DNA of 64,000 bases, taken from positions 18,275 to 82,274 of the forward strand of contig JBBRLR010000008.1 of NCBI GenBank assembly GCA_038231255.1, written 5' to 3'. The notes under the pieces were generated by a model. That model was not told the origin of the DNA, searched no databases, and saw nothing but the letters and a program-made list of their open reading frames with translations. This DNA comes from JALYUS01 sp038231255 (GTDB taxonomy: Bacteria > Chloroflexota > Chloroflexia > Thermomicrobiales > JALYUS01). Position numbers and translations under genes: made by a program. Positions 32,320 to 39,700 of the stretch are shown here, piece after piece; position 1 is the first letter of the stretch, and each line of letters begins with the position of its first letter.

Positions 32320-32753
32320 CGCGTTCCTCCAGTAATCGGGCCGATACCGAGATTGCATCGCTCCACGCAAGGAAAGTGCCATCAACGATGGTGATATTTG
32401 CGCTGAAATGTAATGTTATGTCGGAAATATCTACAGACGCTGTGGTATGCACGCCGGTTGCAGGTCCGGCGGGAAAAGAGCGGAAGGATTTACCGCCGAA
32501 GAGTGCCGCCCCGTCCCGTTGTTCGCCACCCGCACCACCGCCACTACCCGACCGTGTCGTAGGTGAACTTCGCCTGGTTCTCTGCCAGGTCGGTAATCTG
32601 CGTGAGCGATCGTTCGCAAAAGACCTACATCCACTTGCAAGAGCGGAGATATGCCGCCTACCGTGATGTGCGCCCGCAAGTAACCCCGCGCACGCGCGTT
32701 CGTACTATACTGATGCGTGAAGACCGCTTGCTATCACCGCAGGAGGGCGGGAC
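32320..32753. other. Intergenic region between S33 peptidase and nfeD genes
   Basis: 434 bases that carry no supportable gene. The two flanking genes diverge, so promoters for both are expected. TATACT at 32706-32711 (or TACTAT three bases earlier) is a reasonable -10 for the NfeD gene, but no -35 match is at the right distance. Local base composition is more AT-rich near 32390-32430. Confidence 0.4.
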
Positions 32754-33317
32754 ATGGGCAAAACCATCGTTGCCATCCCGATTTTCGCGAAACTGAGCGA
32801 CTACCGCGCGGACATCGTCGGCGGGGTGCTGCTCGCGCTGGCGCTGCTGCTTTTTGTGGCGGAAGTCTTCGCGCCTACGCACGGGAGCGTCGCGGTCGGC
32901 GGGCTGGTGATCCTTGTCGTCGGCCTGATCGTGCTGGCGCAGGGAACGGGGAGCGCGGCGCCCGTCGTGCTGATCGTCGCGCTGGCACTGGCGCTCGTGG
33001 CCTTCGCGGCGCTGGCCGTCTTCGAAGTCGTTATGGCACGCCATCGCCCCGTAACGACGGGCGCGAGCGGGTTGGAGAACGAGATCGGCCTCGTGCGCGA
33101 GGAGTTGGCACCGGTCGGCACCGTCTTCATTCACGGCGAGCGGTGGCGCGCGACGACGGAGGACGGCGCGATCCTCCCTGTCGGCACGCCGGTGCGCATC
33201 CTCGCCGTCCAGGACCTGACCCTGACTGTCGAAGTCGCGCCGGAGACCGCGATGACGCTACCGCCCGTGCCTGGCGCATATGATACGCAATCGTCACCAT
33301 CGAGGAGAACATCATGA
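32754..33317 (+). CDS. NfeD-like membrane protein
   Basis: 187 residues, ATG behind GGAGG. Three to four transmembrane helices (ADIVGGVLLALALLLFVAEV, VAVGGLVILVVGLIVLA, VVLIVALALALVAFAALAV) followed by a soluble OB-fold (GLVREELAPVGTVFIHGERW, GTPVRILAVQDLTLTVEV), the short NfeD architecture without the ClpP-type protease domain. NfeD proteins pair with SPFH proteins in membrane microdomains. Its stop overlaps the slipin start by four bases, the usual NfeD-slipin operon. Confidence 0.85.
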   Translation: MGKTIVAIPIFAKLSDYRADIVGGVLLALALLLFVAEVFAPTHGSVAVGGLVILVVGLIVLAQGTGSAAPVVLIVALALALVAFAALAVFEVVMARHRPVTTGASGLENEIGLVREELAPVGTVFIHGERWRATTEDGAILPVGTPVRILAVQDLTLTVEVAPETAMTLPPVPGAYDTQSSPSRRTS

Positions 33318-34117
33318 ATCAGGCAGCGCTCGCCGTCATCGTCGCAGTCGTCATCATCGTCGTCGTAACCATCCTTTCGGCAATCAAAATCGTACAGGAG
33401 TACGAGCGCGGCGTCGTTTTCCGGCTCGGTCGCCTCGTCGGGGCGCGCGGGCCGGGCGTCATCCTGCTCATCCCCTACGTCGAGCGGATGGTCAAGGTGG
33501 ATTTGCGCATCGTGACGATGGACATACCTGCGCAAGAAGTCATCACCAAGGATAACGTGACCGTCCGGGTCAATGCGGTTACATATTTTCGTATCCTCGA
33601 TCCGCAACGCGCAATCGTCCAAATCGCTGATTTCACTCGCGCGACCTCCCAGATCGCGCAGACGACACTGCGCAATGTAATCGGGCAGGTCGAACTCGAC
33701 CAACTGCTCGCCGAGCGCGAGGCGATCAACCTTCGCCTCCAGACGATCATTGACGAGCAGACCGAGCCATGGGGCGTCAAGGTGAGCATTGTCGAGTTGA
33801 AGGATGTCGAGCTGCCGCAGACAATGCAGCGCGCGATGGCCCGGCAGGCGGAGGCGGAGCGCGAAAAGCGCGCGAAGATTATCCACGCACAGGGCGAATT
33901 CGAAGCCTCCCAGCGGTTGCACGATGCCGCGCTCGTGATGGGGCAGACACCGATCGCTATCCAACTGCGCTATTTGCAGACGCTGACTGAGATGACGAGT
34001 GTCGGCAATGCGACGACGGTGATCCCGATCCCGATTGATCTCTTCAATATGGTGGGCACGATGACCGGCAACGCGCCGATTCCACGCCCATCCGCCCCAC
34101 CTCTCACTGCGGACTAA
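33314..34117 (+). CDS. Slipin/stomatin-family SPFH protein
   Basis: 267 residues. N-terminal membrane helix LAVIVAVVIIVVVTILSAI, then the SPFH (band 7) domain: EYERGVVFRLGRLVGARGPG, VDLRIVTMDIPAQEVITKDN, YFRILDPQRAIVQIADF, TLRNVIGQVELDQLLAEREA. A coiled-coil helix with ARQAEAEREKRAKIIHAQGE follows. Forms ring-shaped oligomers scaffolding membrane microdomains and regulating proteases. Encoded with NfeD in an overlapping pair; a family A repeat begins three bases after the stop. Confidence 0.9.
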   Translation: MNQAALAVIVAVVIIVVVTILSAIKIVQEYERGVVFRLGRLVGARGPGVILLIPYVERMVKVDLRIVTMDIPAQEVITKDNVTVRVNAVTYFRILDPQRAIVQIADFTRATSQIAQTTLRNVIGQVELDQLLAEREAINLRLQTIIDEQTEPWGVKVSIVELKDVELPQTMQRAMARQAEAEREKRAKIIHAQGEFEASQRLHDAALVMGQTPIAIQLRYLQTLTEMTSVGNATTVIPIPIDLFNMVGTMTGNAPIPRPSAPPLTAD

Positions 34118-34119
34118 CG

Positions 34120-34195
34120 TGGGAGCGTAGTTTTCAGTCTACCGTCCCGTATCTCGCGTCATTCACTGGGGACGCAGGCTGAAGCCTACGCTACC
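34120..34195. repeat. Dispersed inverted repeat, family A, degenerate left arm
   Basis: Left arm GGGAGCGTAGTTTTCAGTC has drifted from the consensus, whereas the right arm GGCTGAAGCCTACGCTACC is perfect. Begins three bases after the slipin stop codon. Confidence 0.7.
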
Positions 34196-34253
34196 AAGGA
34201 TGCGTTGTACGCTTCTCGATGATTCCATCGTCGCACAACGAGGCGATATAAAT

Positions 34254-34298
34254 AAAATCAATCATCATGTTGACAAAATCAATATCAACTGCTATGAT
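34254..34298 (+). promoter_or_regulatory. Near-consensus promoter with direct repeats
   Basis: TTGACA (34270-34275), 17-base spacer, TATGAT (34293-34298) preceded by TGC: a nearly perfect extended promoter, the best in the window. AAAATCAAT occurs twice (34254-34262 and 34275-34283), the second inside the spacer, and GTTGA...TCAAC brackets the spacer. The region is unusually AT-rich. Such a strong core with repeats in the spacer suggests tight regulation of the operon at 34353-36195. Confidence 0.65.
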
Positions 34299-34352
34299 CC
34301 TAAGTGTCGGCAGATCGCTGCTGATGTTTCACTCTATGACAGGAGGCGACCA

Positions 34353-34568
34353 ATGACACTGACAATCGCGGCGCGCTGGTGCGTAACCTTTCGGGTGCAG
34401 TCGCTCGCGCGGGTCACGATGCCCGCTACCGCGCCGACGACCGTGCGGACGCGGAAAGGGCCGGACTTGCTGGCAATCGTGGAGTCGCGCCGGATGCGCG
34501 ATGAGCAAGAGATGCGGCAGATTCGTTGGCAGGCCGACACGCTAATGAGCGCGCGAAGGATGTTGTAG
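34353..34568 (+). CDS. Small hypothetical basic protein (71 aa)
   Basis: ATG 55 bases after the -10 box and directly behind AGGAGGCGACC, so translation is very likely. The product is basic and Arg/Ala/Thr-rich with a C-terminal helix (RRMRDEQEMRQIRWQADTLM); no family recognised. Its stop is two bases before the DUF2089 gene, making it the first gene of a three-gene operon with DUF2089 and DUF4097. It might be an accessory factor of the regulator (inference). Confidence 0.6.
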   Translation: MTLTIAARWCVTFRVQSLARVTMPATAPTTVRTRKGPDLLAIVESRRMRDEQEMRQIRWQADTLMSARRML

Positions 34569-34570
34569 CG

Positions 34571-35077
34571 ATGGCGGATGAGAGACCAGTATATCCCGCC
34601 CCCCGCAAGGACCCGGTGACGGGCGAACCGCTCGTCATCACGCGGTTGGAGGGGCCGACGACGGGCATCGCGATCGAGGGGCGGTTTTCCTTCGGGAGTG
34701 GCAGCCGCCTCGATCTCCTCAGCCCCGAACACCTCGCCTTTGTGGAGGTCTTCATCAAGAGCCGGGGCATTATCAAGGAGGTCGAGGCGGAACTCGGCAT
34801 CTCCTACCCGACCGTGCGCGCCCGACTGGACGAGGTAATCCGCGCGATGGGCTATGCCCCGTATGCCGACGCGTTGCCGCCCGTCGAGGGCGCACCCGTC
34901 AGCGCCGAGCAGGAACGGCGGGCAATCCTCGCGGATGTCGCGGCCGGGCGGATTCCCGCGCAGGAAGCGGCCGTCTATCTGCGCGTCGGCGGCAAAAAAG
35001 GCGGCGATATCGAGATGCGGATTGGTCGAAGAAGCAGACGGGACGAGCGCGAAACGCCGGAAACGGAGAGCAGATAA
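34571..35077 (+). CDS. DUF2089 family HTH protein
   Basis: 168 residues. The conserved core is RLEGPTTGIAIEGRFSFG, LLSPEHLAFVEVFIKSRGII and a helix-turn-helix EVEAELGISYPTVRARLDEVIRAMGY, the DUF2089 pattern; the family's N-terminal zinc-ribbon cysteines are absent. A C-terminal helix (QERRAILADVAAGRIPAQEA) resembles the SHOCT-like oligomerisation tail also seen at the end of the next gene. Stop overlaps the DUF4097 start by one base (TAATG). Probably a transcriptional regulator of its own operon. Confidence 0.8.
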   Translation: MADERPVYPAPRKDPVTGEPLVITRLEGPTTGIAIEGRFSFGSGSRLDLLSPEHLAFVEVFIKSRGIIKEVEAELGISYPTVRARLDEVIRAMGYAPYADALPPVEGAPVSAEQERRAILADVAAGRIPAQEAAVYLRVGGKKGGDIEMRIGRRSRRDERETPETESR

Positions 35078-36195
35078 TGGAAAGCGGTCGCATCGAACGA
35101 ACATTCACCCTGGCGCCCGACGTTATGCCAAGCATCGTTGCGCACACGCCGAGCGGCACGATACACATTCATGGCGAGGAACGCGCCGATGTCGCTGTCA
35201 CAATTACGTGCGACCCGGCAGACGCAATTGGGCGCGAACTGGAGATCATTTTGGAGGAGCGCGACGAGACGATCCACGCCGAGGTGCGCGGGCATGCGCC
35301 CACCGACTGGCTACGCGGCCACTCCGGCAAGGTGCGGATCGCCATGGAGATTCGCACGCCTATCCGCAGCAACATCGCGGCGGTCGGCGCGAGCACGGAC
35401 ATCCAACTGGAACGGCTGGAAGGCGCGATCCGCGTGCGCACAGCCAGCGGCGACATCCGCGCCGACCGGCTCACCGGCACGGTGACGATTCAGAGCGCGA
35501 GTGGCGACGTCCGCACCCATGCCCTTGGCGGCACGGTGCGCATCCAGAGCGCGAGCGGCAATATCGGCCTCGAACGGGGCGAGGGCGAGTTGACGATCCA
35601 GAGCGCGAGCGGCGACGTGGAACTCGATCACCTCACGGGCATGCTCGATGTCACGACCGCCAGCGGCGATTGCCTCGTCCGCGCGTCTGCGCTTACCACC
35701 TGCCGCGCGAAGACGGCGAGCGGCGACCTTTCCGTCGCGACCCCGCTCGCACCGGACGGCGAGTACGACTTCGGCACGGTCAGCGGCGATGTGCTGCTCC
35801 AAGTGCCGGAAGCGACGCGGATGACCATCGCGATGAAAACCGTGAGCGGTGATCTTTCGTGTACGCTCCCCGCGACCAGCGAGGGCGGCAAGCGCAGCCG
35901 CACGCTGACAGTCAATGGCGGCGGCATCCCGGTGCGCGTCAAGAGCGTGAGCGGCGACTGCACCGTGCGCGCCGCCACAGGTGATCTCCCGCCGTTCCCC
36001 ACAGCATCGTCCATCGCGCGCGCCGTCCCTGCGCCGACCGCACCACCTGCCCCACTCGTCATCCTCACTCAGGCCACGCCGGAAGACGACTTCTCGGAAA
36101 CCCTCGCCGTCTTGCAGGCGGTAGAACGCGGCGAACTCTCGATTGACGAAGCGATGGAGAAACTGGCACGCCTCGAAGCGGGCACGCTGCCGTAG
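35077..36195 (+). CDS. DUF4097 beta-repeat protein
   Basis: 372 residues, no signal peptide. From about residue 115, seven or more imperfect repeats of about 17-20 residues, IRVRTASGDI, VTIQSASGDV, VRIQSASGNI, LTIQSASGDV, LDVTTASGD and so on, build a right-handed beta helix of the DUF4097 type. The C-terminus ends with a helix LAVLQAVERGELSIDEAMEKL, the SHOCT-like tail shared with DUF2089 proteins. Pairing with DUF2089 is recurrent in Gram-positive-like bacteria, where the pair is linked to envelope stress sensing. Cytoplasmic location is inferred from the missing signal. Confidence 0.85.
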   Translation: MESGRIERTFTLAPDVMPSIVAHTPSGTIHIHGEERADVAVTITCDPADAIGRELEIILEERDETIHAEVRGHAPTDWLRGHSGKVRIAMEIRTPIRSNIAAVGASTDIQLERLEGAIRVRTASGDIRADRLTGTVTIQSASGDVRTHALGGTVRIQSASGNIGLERGEGELTIQSASGDVELDHLTGMLDVTTASGDCLVRASALTTCRAKTASGDLSVATPLAPDGEYDFGTVSGDVLLQVPEATRMTIAMKTVSGDLSCTLPATSEGGKRSRTLTVNGGGIPVRVKSVSGDCTVRAATGDLPPFPTASSIARAVPAPTAPPAPLVILTQATPEDDFSETLAVLQAVERGELSIDEAMEKLARLEAGTLP

Positions 36196-36210
36196 AAGAC
36201 CCACGTAAAC

Positions 36211-36262
36211 TGTACGTACAATCGCAACGGCGGTTGCCATTGGCGGCGCGGTACGCTACTCT
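36211..36262 (+). promoter_or_regulatory. Sigma-factor gene promoter with TACGTACA palindrome
   Basis: TTGCCA (36234-36239), 17-base spacer, TACTCT (36257-36262). The palindrome TGTACGTACA (36211-36220) lies 13 bases before the -35. Compare the promoter at 18236-18291: both contain TACGTACAAT and both continue after the -10 with TAGCGC, so they may be controlled by the same factor. Confidence 0.55.
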
Positions 36263-36372
36263 AGCGCGCATCGTGCAGCGAAATTGGCATGCACACTGCA
36301 TTTTACGAGATTTTTTGCAAGGACGGCGCAACCACCGCCTTGGTCACTCGTTGTAATGATTGGGAGGCTGGG

Positions 36373-36975
36373 TTGGAAGGCCCGGTGACAACCACGGACG
36401 AGGCCAGTTGGATAGCACGCGCACGCAGTGGGGATGCGGCGGCATTCGAGGCGCTCCTCAATCGGTATGAGCGGCAGATCTATGCCTATATTTACCGGAT
36501 GATGGGTGGCAATGGCGACGACGCTGAGGACCTGACGCAGGACACATTCCTCAAGGCATATCGCGCGCTTGGTCGGACATCGGACGACCTCAACGTCTCG
36601 GCTTGGTTGCACCGGATCGCCTCGAACTCCTGCCTTGATGAACTGCGGCGGCGGCAACGGATTCGCTGGCAGCCGTGGGATGGGATGAAGCACGATCGGT
36701 TGCTGCACGGGAGTGCGGGGGAGAATCCCGAACGCTCGCTGCTCCGCCGGGAAGCGGAAGGGACGGTACAGGGCATCCTCGATCGCATGTCCGCGCGCAA
36801 CAAGCAGGCGCTGGTACTCCGCGAATACGAGGGCCTTTCCTGCGAGGAGATCGGCGAGATCATGGGAATCTCGCGATCCGCCGTCAAATCAGTTCTTTTC
36901 CGTGGCCGTGAGGAGTTCCGCAAGTACTCGGTCGAACTCGGTTTCGATGCACCGTTGGAGGATGAGGATTCGTAA
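36373..36975 (+). CDS. ECF-type RNA polymerase sigma factor
   Basis: About 200 residues from TTG (GGGAGG upstream); an ATG at 36289 lacks a ribosome site and a GTG at 36385 is possible. Region 2: FEALLNRYERQIYAYIYRMM, AEDLTQDTFLKAYRAL, WLHRIASNSCLDELRRRQR. Region 4: ILDRMSARNKQALVLREYEG, CEEIGEIMGISRSAVKSVLFRGREEF. This is the extracytoplasmic-function layout, directing RNA polymerase to a small regulon. Its stop overlaps the start of the membrane anti-sigma gene by one base (TAATG), so the two are made together. Confidence 0.88.
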   Translation: MEGPVTTTDEASWIARARSGDAAAFEALLNRYERQIYAYIYRMMGGNGDDAEDLTQDTFLKAYRALGRTSDDLNVSAWLHRIASNSCLDELRRRQRIRWQPWDGMKHDRLLHGSAGENPERSLLRREAEGTVQGILDRMSARNKQALVLREYEGLSCEEIGEIMGISRSAVKSVLFRGREEFRKYSVELGFDAPLEDEDS

Positions 36976-38522
36976 TGGGACGATTACGCGAGCGAGAGCA
37001 AGAAAAAATCCGCGAGCTCGTCTCCGCCTATCTCGACGGTGAGTTGCCGCCCGACGACGCGCATTTCGTCGGCAAGCGTATTCAGGAAGACCCGGCGTAC
37101 GCCCAGGTCTACGCCGCCTATCGCGGCATCCGCATGGACCTCCGCGCACTTACTCACCCCGAAGTACCCGCCAGCGTCTCGCAAATGATCCGCGCCCGGG
37201 CCGCCGTCATGCAGCCAGGACGCGCGGTTCTGAATATCCGCCAGCGGGTTGCCCGCATCACCGCTGCCGCCGCGACACTCGTGGCCACCTTTGCGGCGAT
37301 TCTCACGGGCGGTTTCGGCTTGCAGCATCATTTCACGCACGCCGTACCCGGTACGGGCCAGCCGAATCCGGTCGTCATCGTCGCCAACAACAACAGCGCG
37401 CCGACCATTGCGACCATCCTCAACCCGAACATTCGCTACGACGAACCGGCGCAAATCCGCTTCACTCGCCCGATGAACGAACAGACGGCGCTGACATCGG
37501 TGGTCTTCAGCCCGACCGTGCTGGTCAGTAATCTCCAATACGACAACAACACATCCATTCTCAGCACCAAGCCGAAAGCGCTCAAACCACAGACGACGTA
37601 TACCGTGCAGATTCCCGCCGGATTGAAAGATGCCGAGGGCAATGACGTGCGCGCGGACGCGTTCAGCTTCTCCGTCGGTAACATCATCCCCGGCATCGCC
37701 GACCAACCGACGACGATGCCCGCGACGGTCGCCGCCAGCCCGACCGCCTTCACCATCGTCCCCACGCCATCCGCCACGGTCGTGGCCGTCGCTCCCGCGA
37801 CCGATGTGACGGCGACGGTTGCGCCCCCGGTTTCCAATGACACACCTGCAACGGTCGAGCCGCAGCCGGCCGCTCCGATCGCGACTACGAAGCCCGTTGC
37901 TGTCGCACCCAGGGCGACGAATACGCCGGTTCCCGCGTCGAAACCCGTCGGCACGACGATCTCGGTCGTCGAACCGGCAGCGGTGCCGACCATCGCGCCG
38001 ACCGCCACCGCTGTGCCAACGGCAACCGTTGCGCCGACTGCGACGCCCGCCCCGACCGTCGTCCCGATACCGACAACGCCCGCCATCGCGGTGGCGGACA
38101 AGTTCAAGGGCGCATACGCCTCGACCGCCAACCGGCTCGGCGCCCCGATCGGCGGCGCGCAGAGCGTCGGGACATCGCAACTCTTCTTCCAGAATGGCTT
38201 CATGCTCTACGTCGCGGGCCAGCCGATCTACGTCTTCTACAGCGGCGACCACTCATTCACGTCGTACCCGAACCCCGGCAATAGCGGCGTGGGCAGCGAC
38301 GGCGGCGCAGGGCCGTCCGCCAGTCTCTTCAAGCCGGTCAACGCCTTCGGCGTCGTCTGGACGGCGCAGAAACTGCAAAGCAAACTCGGCTACGCGACCA
38401 GCCCCGGCGAGTCGGGCGGCAGTGGGACGCTCCAAGCCTTCGAGAACGGCTCGATTCTTTCCGTCGGCAGCGATGTCTACGTCCTCCTGAAGAACGGCAC
38501 CTGGCAGCCGTTCAGCGGCTAG
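36975..38522 (+). CDS. Membrane anti-sigma factor with Ig-like and LGFP-like ectodomain
   Basis: 515 residues. Residues 1-60 (LVSAYLDGELPPDD, VGKRIQEDPAYAQVYAAYRG) resemble the anti-sigma domain but lack the H-x3-C-x2-C zinc motif. A transmembrane helix follows near 91-115. Outside: an SbsA-type Ig-like domain (NPNIRYDEPAQIRFTRPM to RADAFSFSVGN), a 130-residue Thr/Pro linker, and a C-terminal module with SQLFFQNGFMLYVAGQ and LGYATSPGESGG motifs like those of the secreted FN3 proteins. Probably holds the sigma factor until an envelope signal arrives. Confidence 0.75.
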   Translation: MGRLREREQEKIRELVSAYLDGELPPDDAHFVGKRIQEDPAYAQVYAAYRGIRMDLRALTHPEVPASVSQMIRARAAVMQPGRAVLNIRQRVARITAAAATLVATFAAILTGGFGLQHHFTHAVPGTGQPNPVVIVANNNSAPTIATILNPNIRYDEPAQIRFTRPMNEQTALTSVVFSPTVLVSNLQYDNNTSILSTKPKALKPQTTYTVQIPAGLKDAEGNDVRADAFSFSVGNIIPGIADQPTTMPATVAASPTAFTIVPTPSATVVAVAPATDVTATVAPPVSNDTPATVEPQPAAPIATTKPVAVAPRATNTPVPASKPVGTTISVVEPAAVPTIAPTATAVPTATVAPTATPAPTVVPIPTTPAIAVADKFKGAYASTANRLGAPIGGAQSVGTSQLFFQNGFMLYVAGQPIYVFYSGDHSFTSYPNPGNSGVGSDGGAGPSASLFKPVNAFGVVWTAQKLQSKLGYATSPGESGGSGTLQAFENGSILSVGSDVYVLLKNGTWQPFSG

Positions 38523-38573
38523 GGGACCTCACCCCTGCCCCCTCTCCATTGCTTGTCCGCAATGGAGAGGGGA
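38521..38573. repeat. Dispersed inverted repeat, family B
   Basis: GGACCTCACCCCTGCC flank, then arms CCCTCTCCATTGC and GCAATGGAGAGGG around TTGTCC. Starts at the stop codon of the anti-sigma gene. Confidence 0.8.
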
Positions 38574-38593
38574 GCAATCTCATGATAACGACG

Positions 38594-38620
38594 AAGGGCG
38601 GATGCCTAGCATCCGCCCTT
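38594..38620. terminator. Hairpin terminator after the sigma operon
   Basis: Perfect 12-base stem AAGGGCGGATGC / GCATCCGCCCTT with a CTA loop, followed by TTTC. It sits between the convergent anti-sigma and 72-residue protein genes and could stop transcription from both sides. Confidence 0.65.
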
Positions 38621-38638
38621 TCAAGATCAATCGCATCT

Positions 38639-38699
38639 TCTCCCCCTCTCCTTTGTCAGAGCAAAGGAGAGGGGGCTGGGGGTGAGGCTCCCCTCTCCT
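38639..38699. repeat. Dispersed inverted repeat, family B
   Basis: Arms CTCCCCCTCTCCTTTG and CAAAGGAGAGGGGG, then the tail CTGGGGGTGAGGCTCCC. Almost identical in its stem to the copy at 4124. Lies just beyond the stop of the small minus-strand gene. Confidence 0.8.
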
Positions 38700-38916
38700 A
38701 CCGCGATGCCGTCTGCTCTGCCATACGCACTGCGTCCGTGCTGCCGGTAAACGCGGCGGTGGCCGTCGCCGCGCCCGGTGCGGTGAGGTTGGCGACGAAC
38801 TGCGTCGGCACAGGCTTCGCGGCCTCAGCACGCGCTTCCGCCGCGCTATCCGCCCAGATGAAGTGATCCCGACCGAACAGGTTAACGACATAGAGCGCCT
38901 GCTTGTTCGCTGCCAT
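38698..38916 (-). CDS. Small hypothetical protein (72 aa)
   Basis: ATG preceded by GGGAG at normal spacing. The product starts ANKQALYVVNLFGRDHFIWADSAAEARAEAAK, a compact alpha/beta sequence followed by an Ala/Thr-rich tail. No signal peptide or membrane helix. The pattern of aromatic residues then an Ala/Glu helix is reminiscent of small soluble proteins of unknown function, but I recognise no family. Monocistronic, with a terminator beyond it at 38594. Confidence 0.55.
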   Translation of the reverse strand: MAANKQALYVVNLFGRDHFIWADSAAEARAEAAKPVPTQFVANLTAPGAATATAAFTGSTDAVRMAEQTASR

Positions 38917-39197
38917 CGGTTGTACTCCCTTATCGTGTGATCGCAGAACCGCACCGATGCCGCTCTACGTGTGAGAACTATTCAATCATTTGCTCGTTAC
39001 GCATGATGCGTGCCGAACAATCGTTTTGATGACATTCCCGCCATCTCAAAGAGTAAAACGCACTGCGCGTCACTTTATTCTACAAATGCGAACCGCTATT
39101 GGATGTATGCCGTGTCGGCTTGACGAGCATCGCGCGTTGCTTGTATGAACATGGCCAGTCGGATCGGGCGATGATGATCGGTGAAGAGGAGCAAACG
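38917..39197. other. Intergenic region upstream of the UspA gene
   Basis: 281 bases of lower GC than the surroundings with no supportable gene and no clear promoter pair. It must carry divergent signals for the 72-residue protein and the leader ORF/UspA gene. A reading frame continuous with the leader ORF extends upstream from 39198 through ATG codons at 39171 and 39174. Confidence 0.4.
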
Positions 39198-39248
39198 ATG
39201 CCATCCTGCTCGACATACTATCCACTGTCATTAGCGACCGATTTGTGA
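39198..39248 (+). CDS. Putative leader ORF coupled to the UspA gene
   Basis: A 16-codon frame (MPSCSTYYPLSLATDL) with a strong AGAGGAG site in front of its ATG. Its TGA stop overlaps the GTG start of the UspA gene (GTGA). The UspA gene itself has no good ribosome site, so translation through this leader and reinitiation would explain its expression. The peptide has no obvious attenuator codons. Confidence 0.35.
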   Translation: MPSCSTYYPLSLATDL

Positions 39249-39700
39249 CCATTCAGTTGCCGCGCTATCGTCTCATCCTGCTCGCAGTCGGTGGCTCGGC
39301 AGATTCAGTGGCAGCGACGGCGCATGCCGCGATGCTCGCCCGCGCGACGGAGGCGACAGTTGCAATCCTCGCGGTGATTGACACGAGCGCGGGCTTTGCG
39401 TTCGGTGCGGAAGGGATGGCTGCATACCAACGGCTGCGGGCGGACGCTCAGGCGGTGATCGAGGCGGCGAGCGCGTCGCTCCGGGCCGCCGGTGTCGTGC
39501 GGGTCGAACACCTCATCATGGACGGTGCGCCGGGTACGGCGATCCTCGAAGTCGCGGATGAGCAGGGCGCGGACCTGATCGTGCTCGGCGGTGGGCGTGC
39601 TATGCTGGACAGCACAACGTCGGAGGGTGTCGCCGCGCACATTGTGCGCCATGCCCGATGCCCGGTCGTGATCGTCCCCCGAGAAAGGAAGCTGCAGTGA
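39245..39700 (+). CDS. Universal stress protein family protein
   Basis: 151 residues from GTG. YRLILLAVGGSADSVAATAHA opens the UspA fold, ATVAILAVIDTSAG is strand 2, DGAPGTAILEVADEQGADLIVLGG and HIVRHARCPVVIVP are the C-terminal hallmarks. The ATP-binding G-x2-G-x9-G-S/T motif is only partly kept (GGRAMLDSTTSEG), so nucleotide binding is uncertain. The stop overlaps the kynureninase start by one base (TGATG), so the two are co-translated. Start codon choice depends on the overlapping leader ORF. Confidence 0.82.
   Translation: MTIQLPRYRLILLAVGGSADSVAATAHAAMLARATEATVAILAVIDTSAGFAFGAEGMAAYQRLRADAQAVIEAASASLRAAGVVRVEHLIMDGAPGTAILEVADEQGADLIVLGGGRAMLDSTTSEGVAAHIVRHARCPVVIVPRERKLQ

Noticed and set aside
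35400..35960. Regularly spaced repeats suggesting a CRISPR-like array
   Set aside because: The repeats (AGCGCGAGTGGCGAC-type) encode the SASGD units of the DUF4097 protein; they are coding, imperfect and without spacers of constant length.
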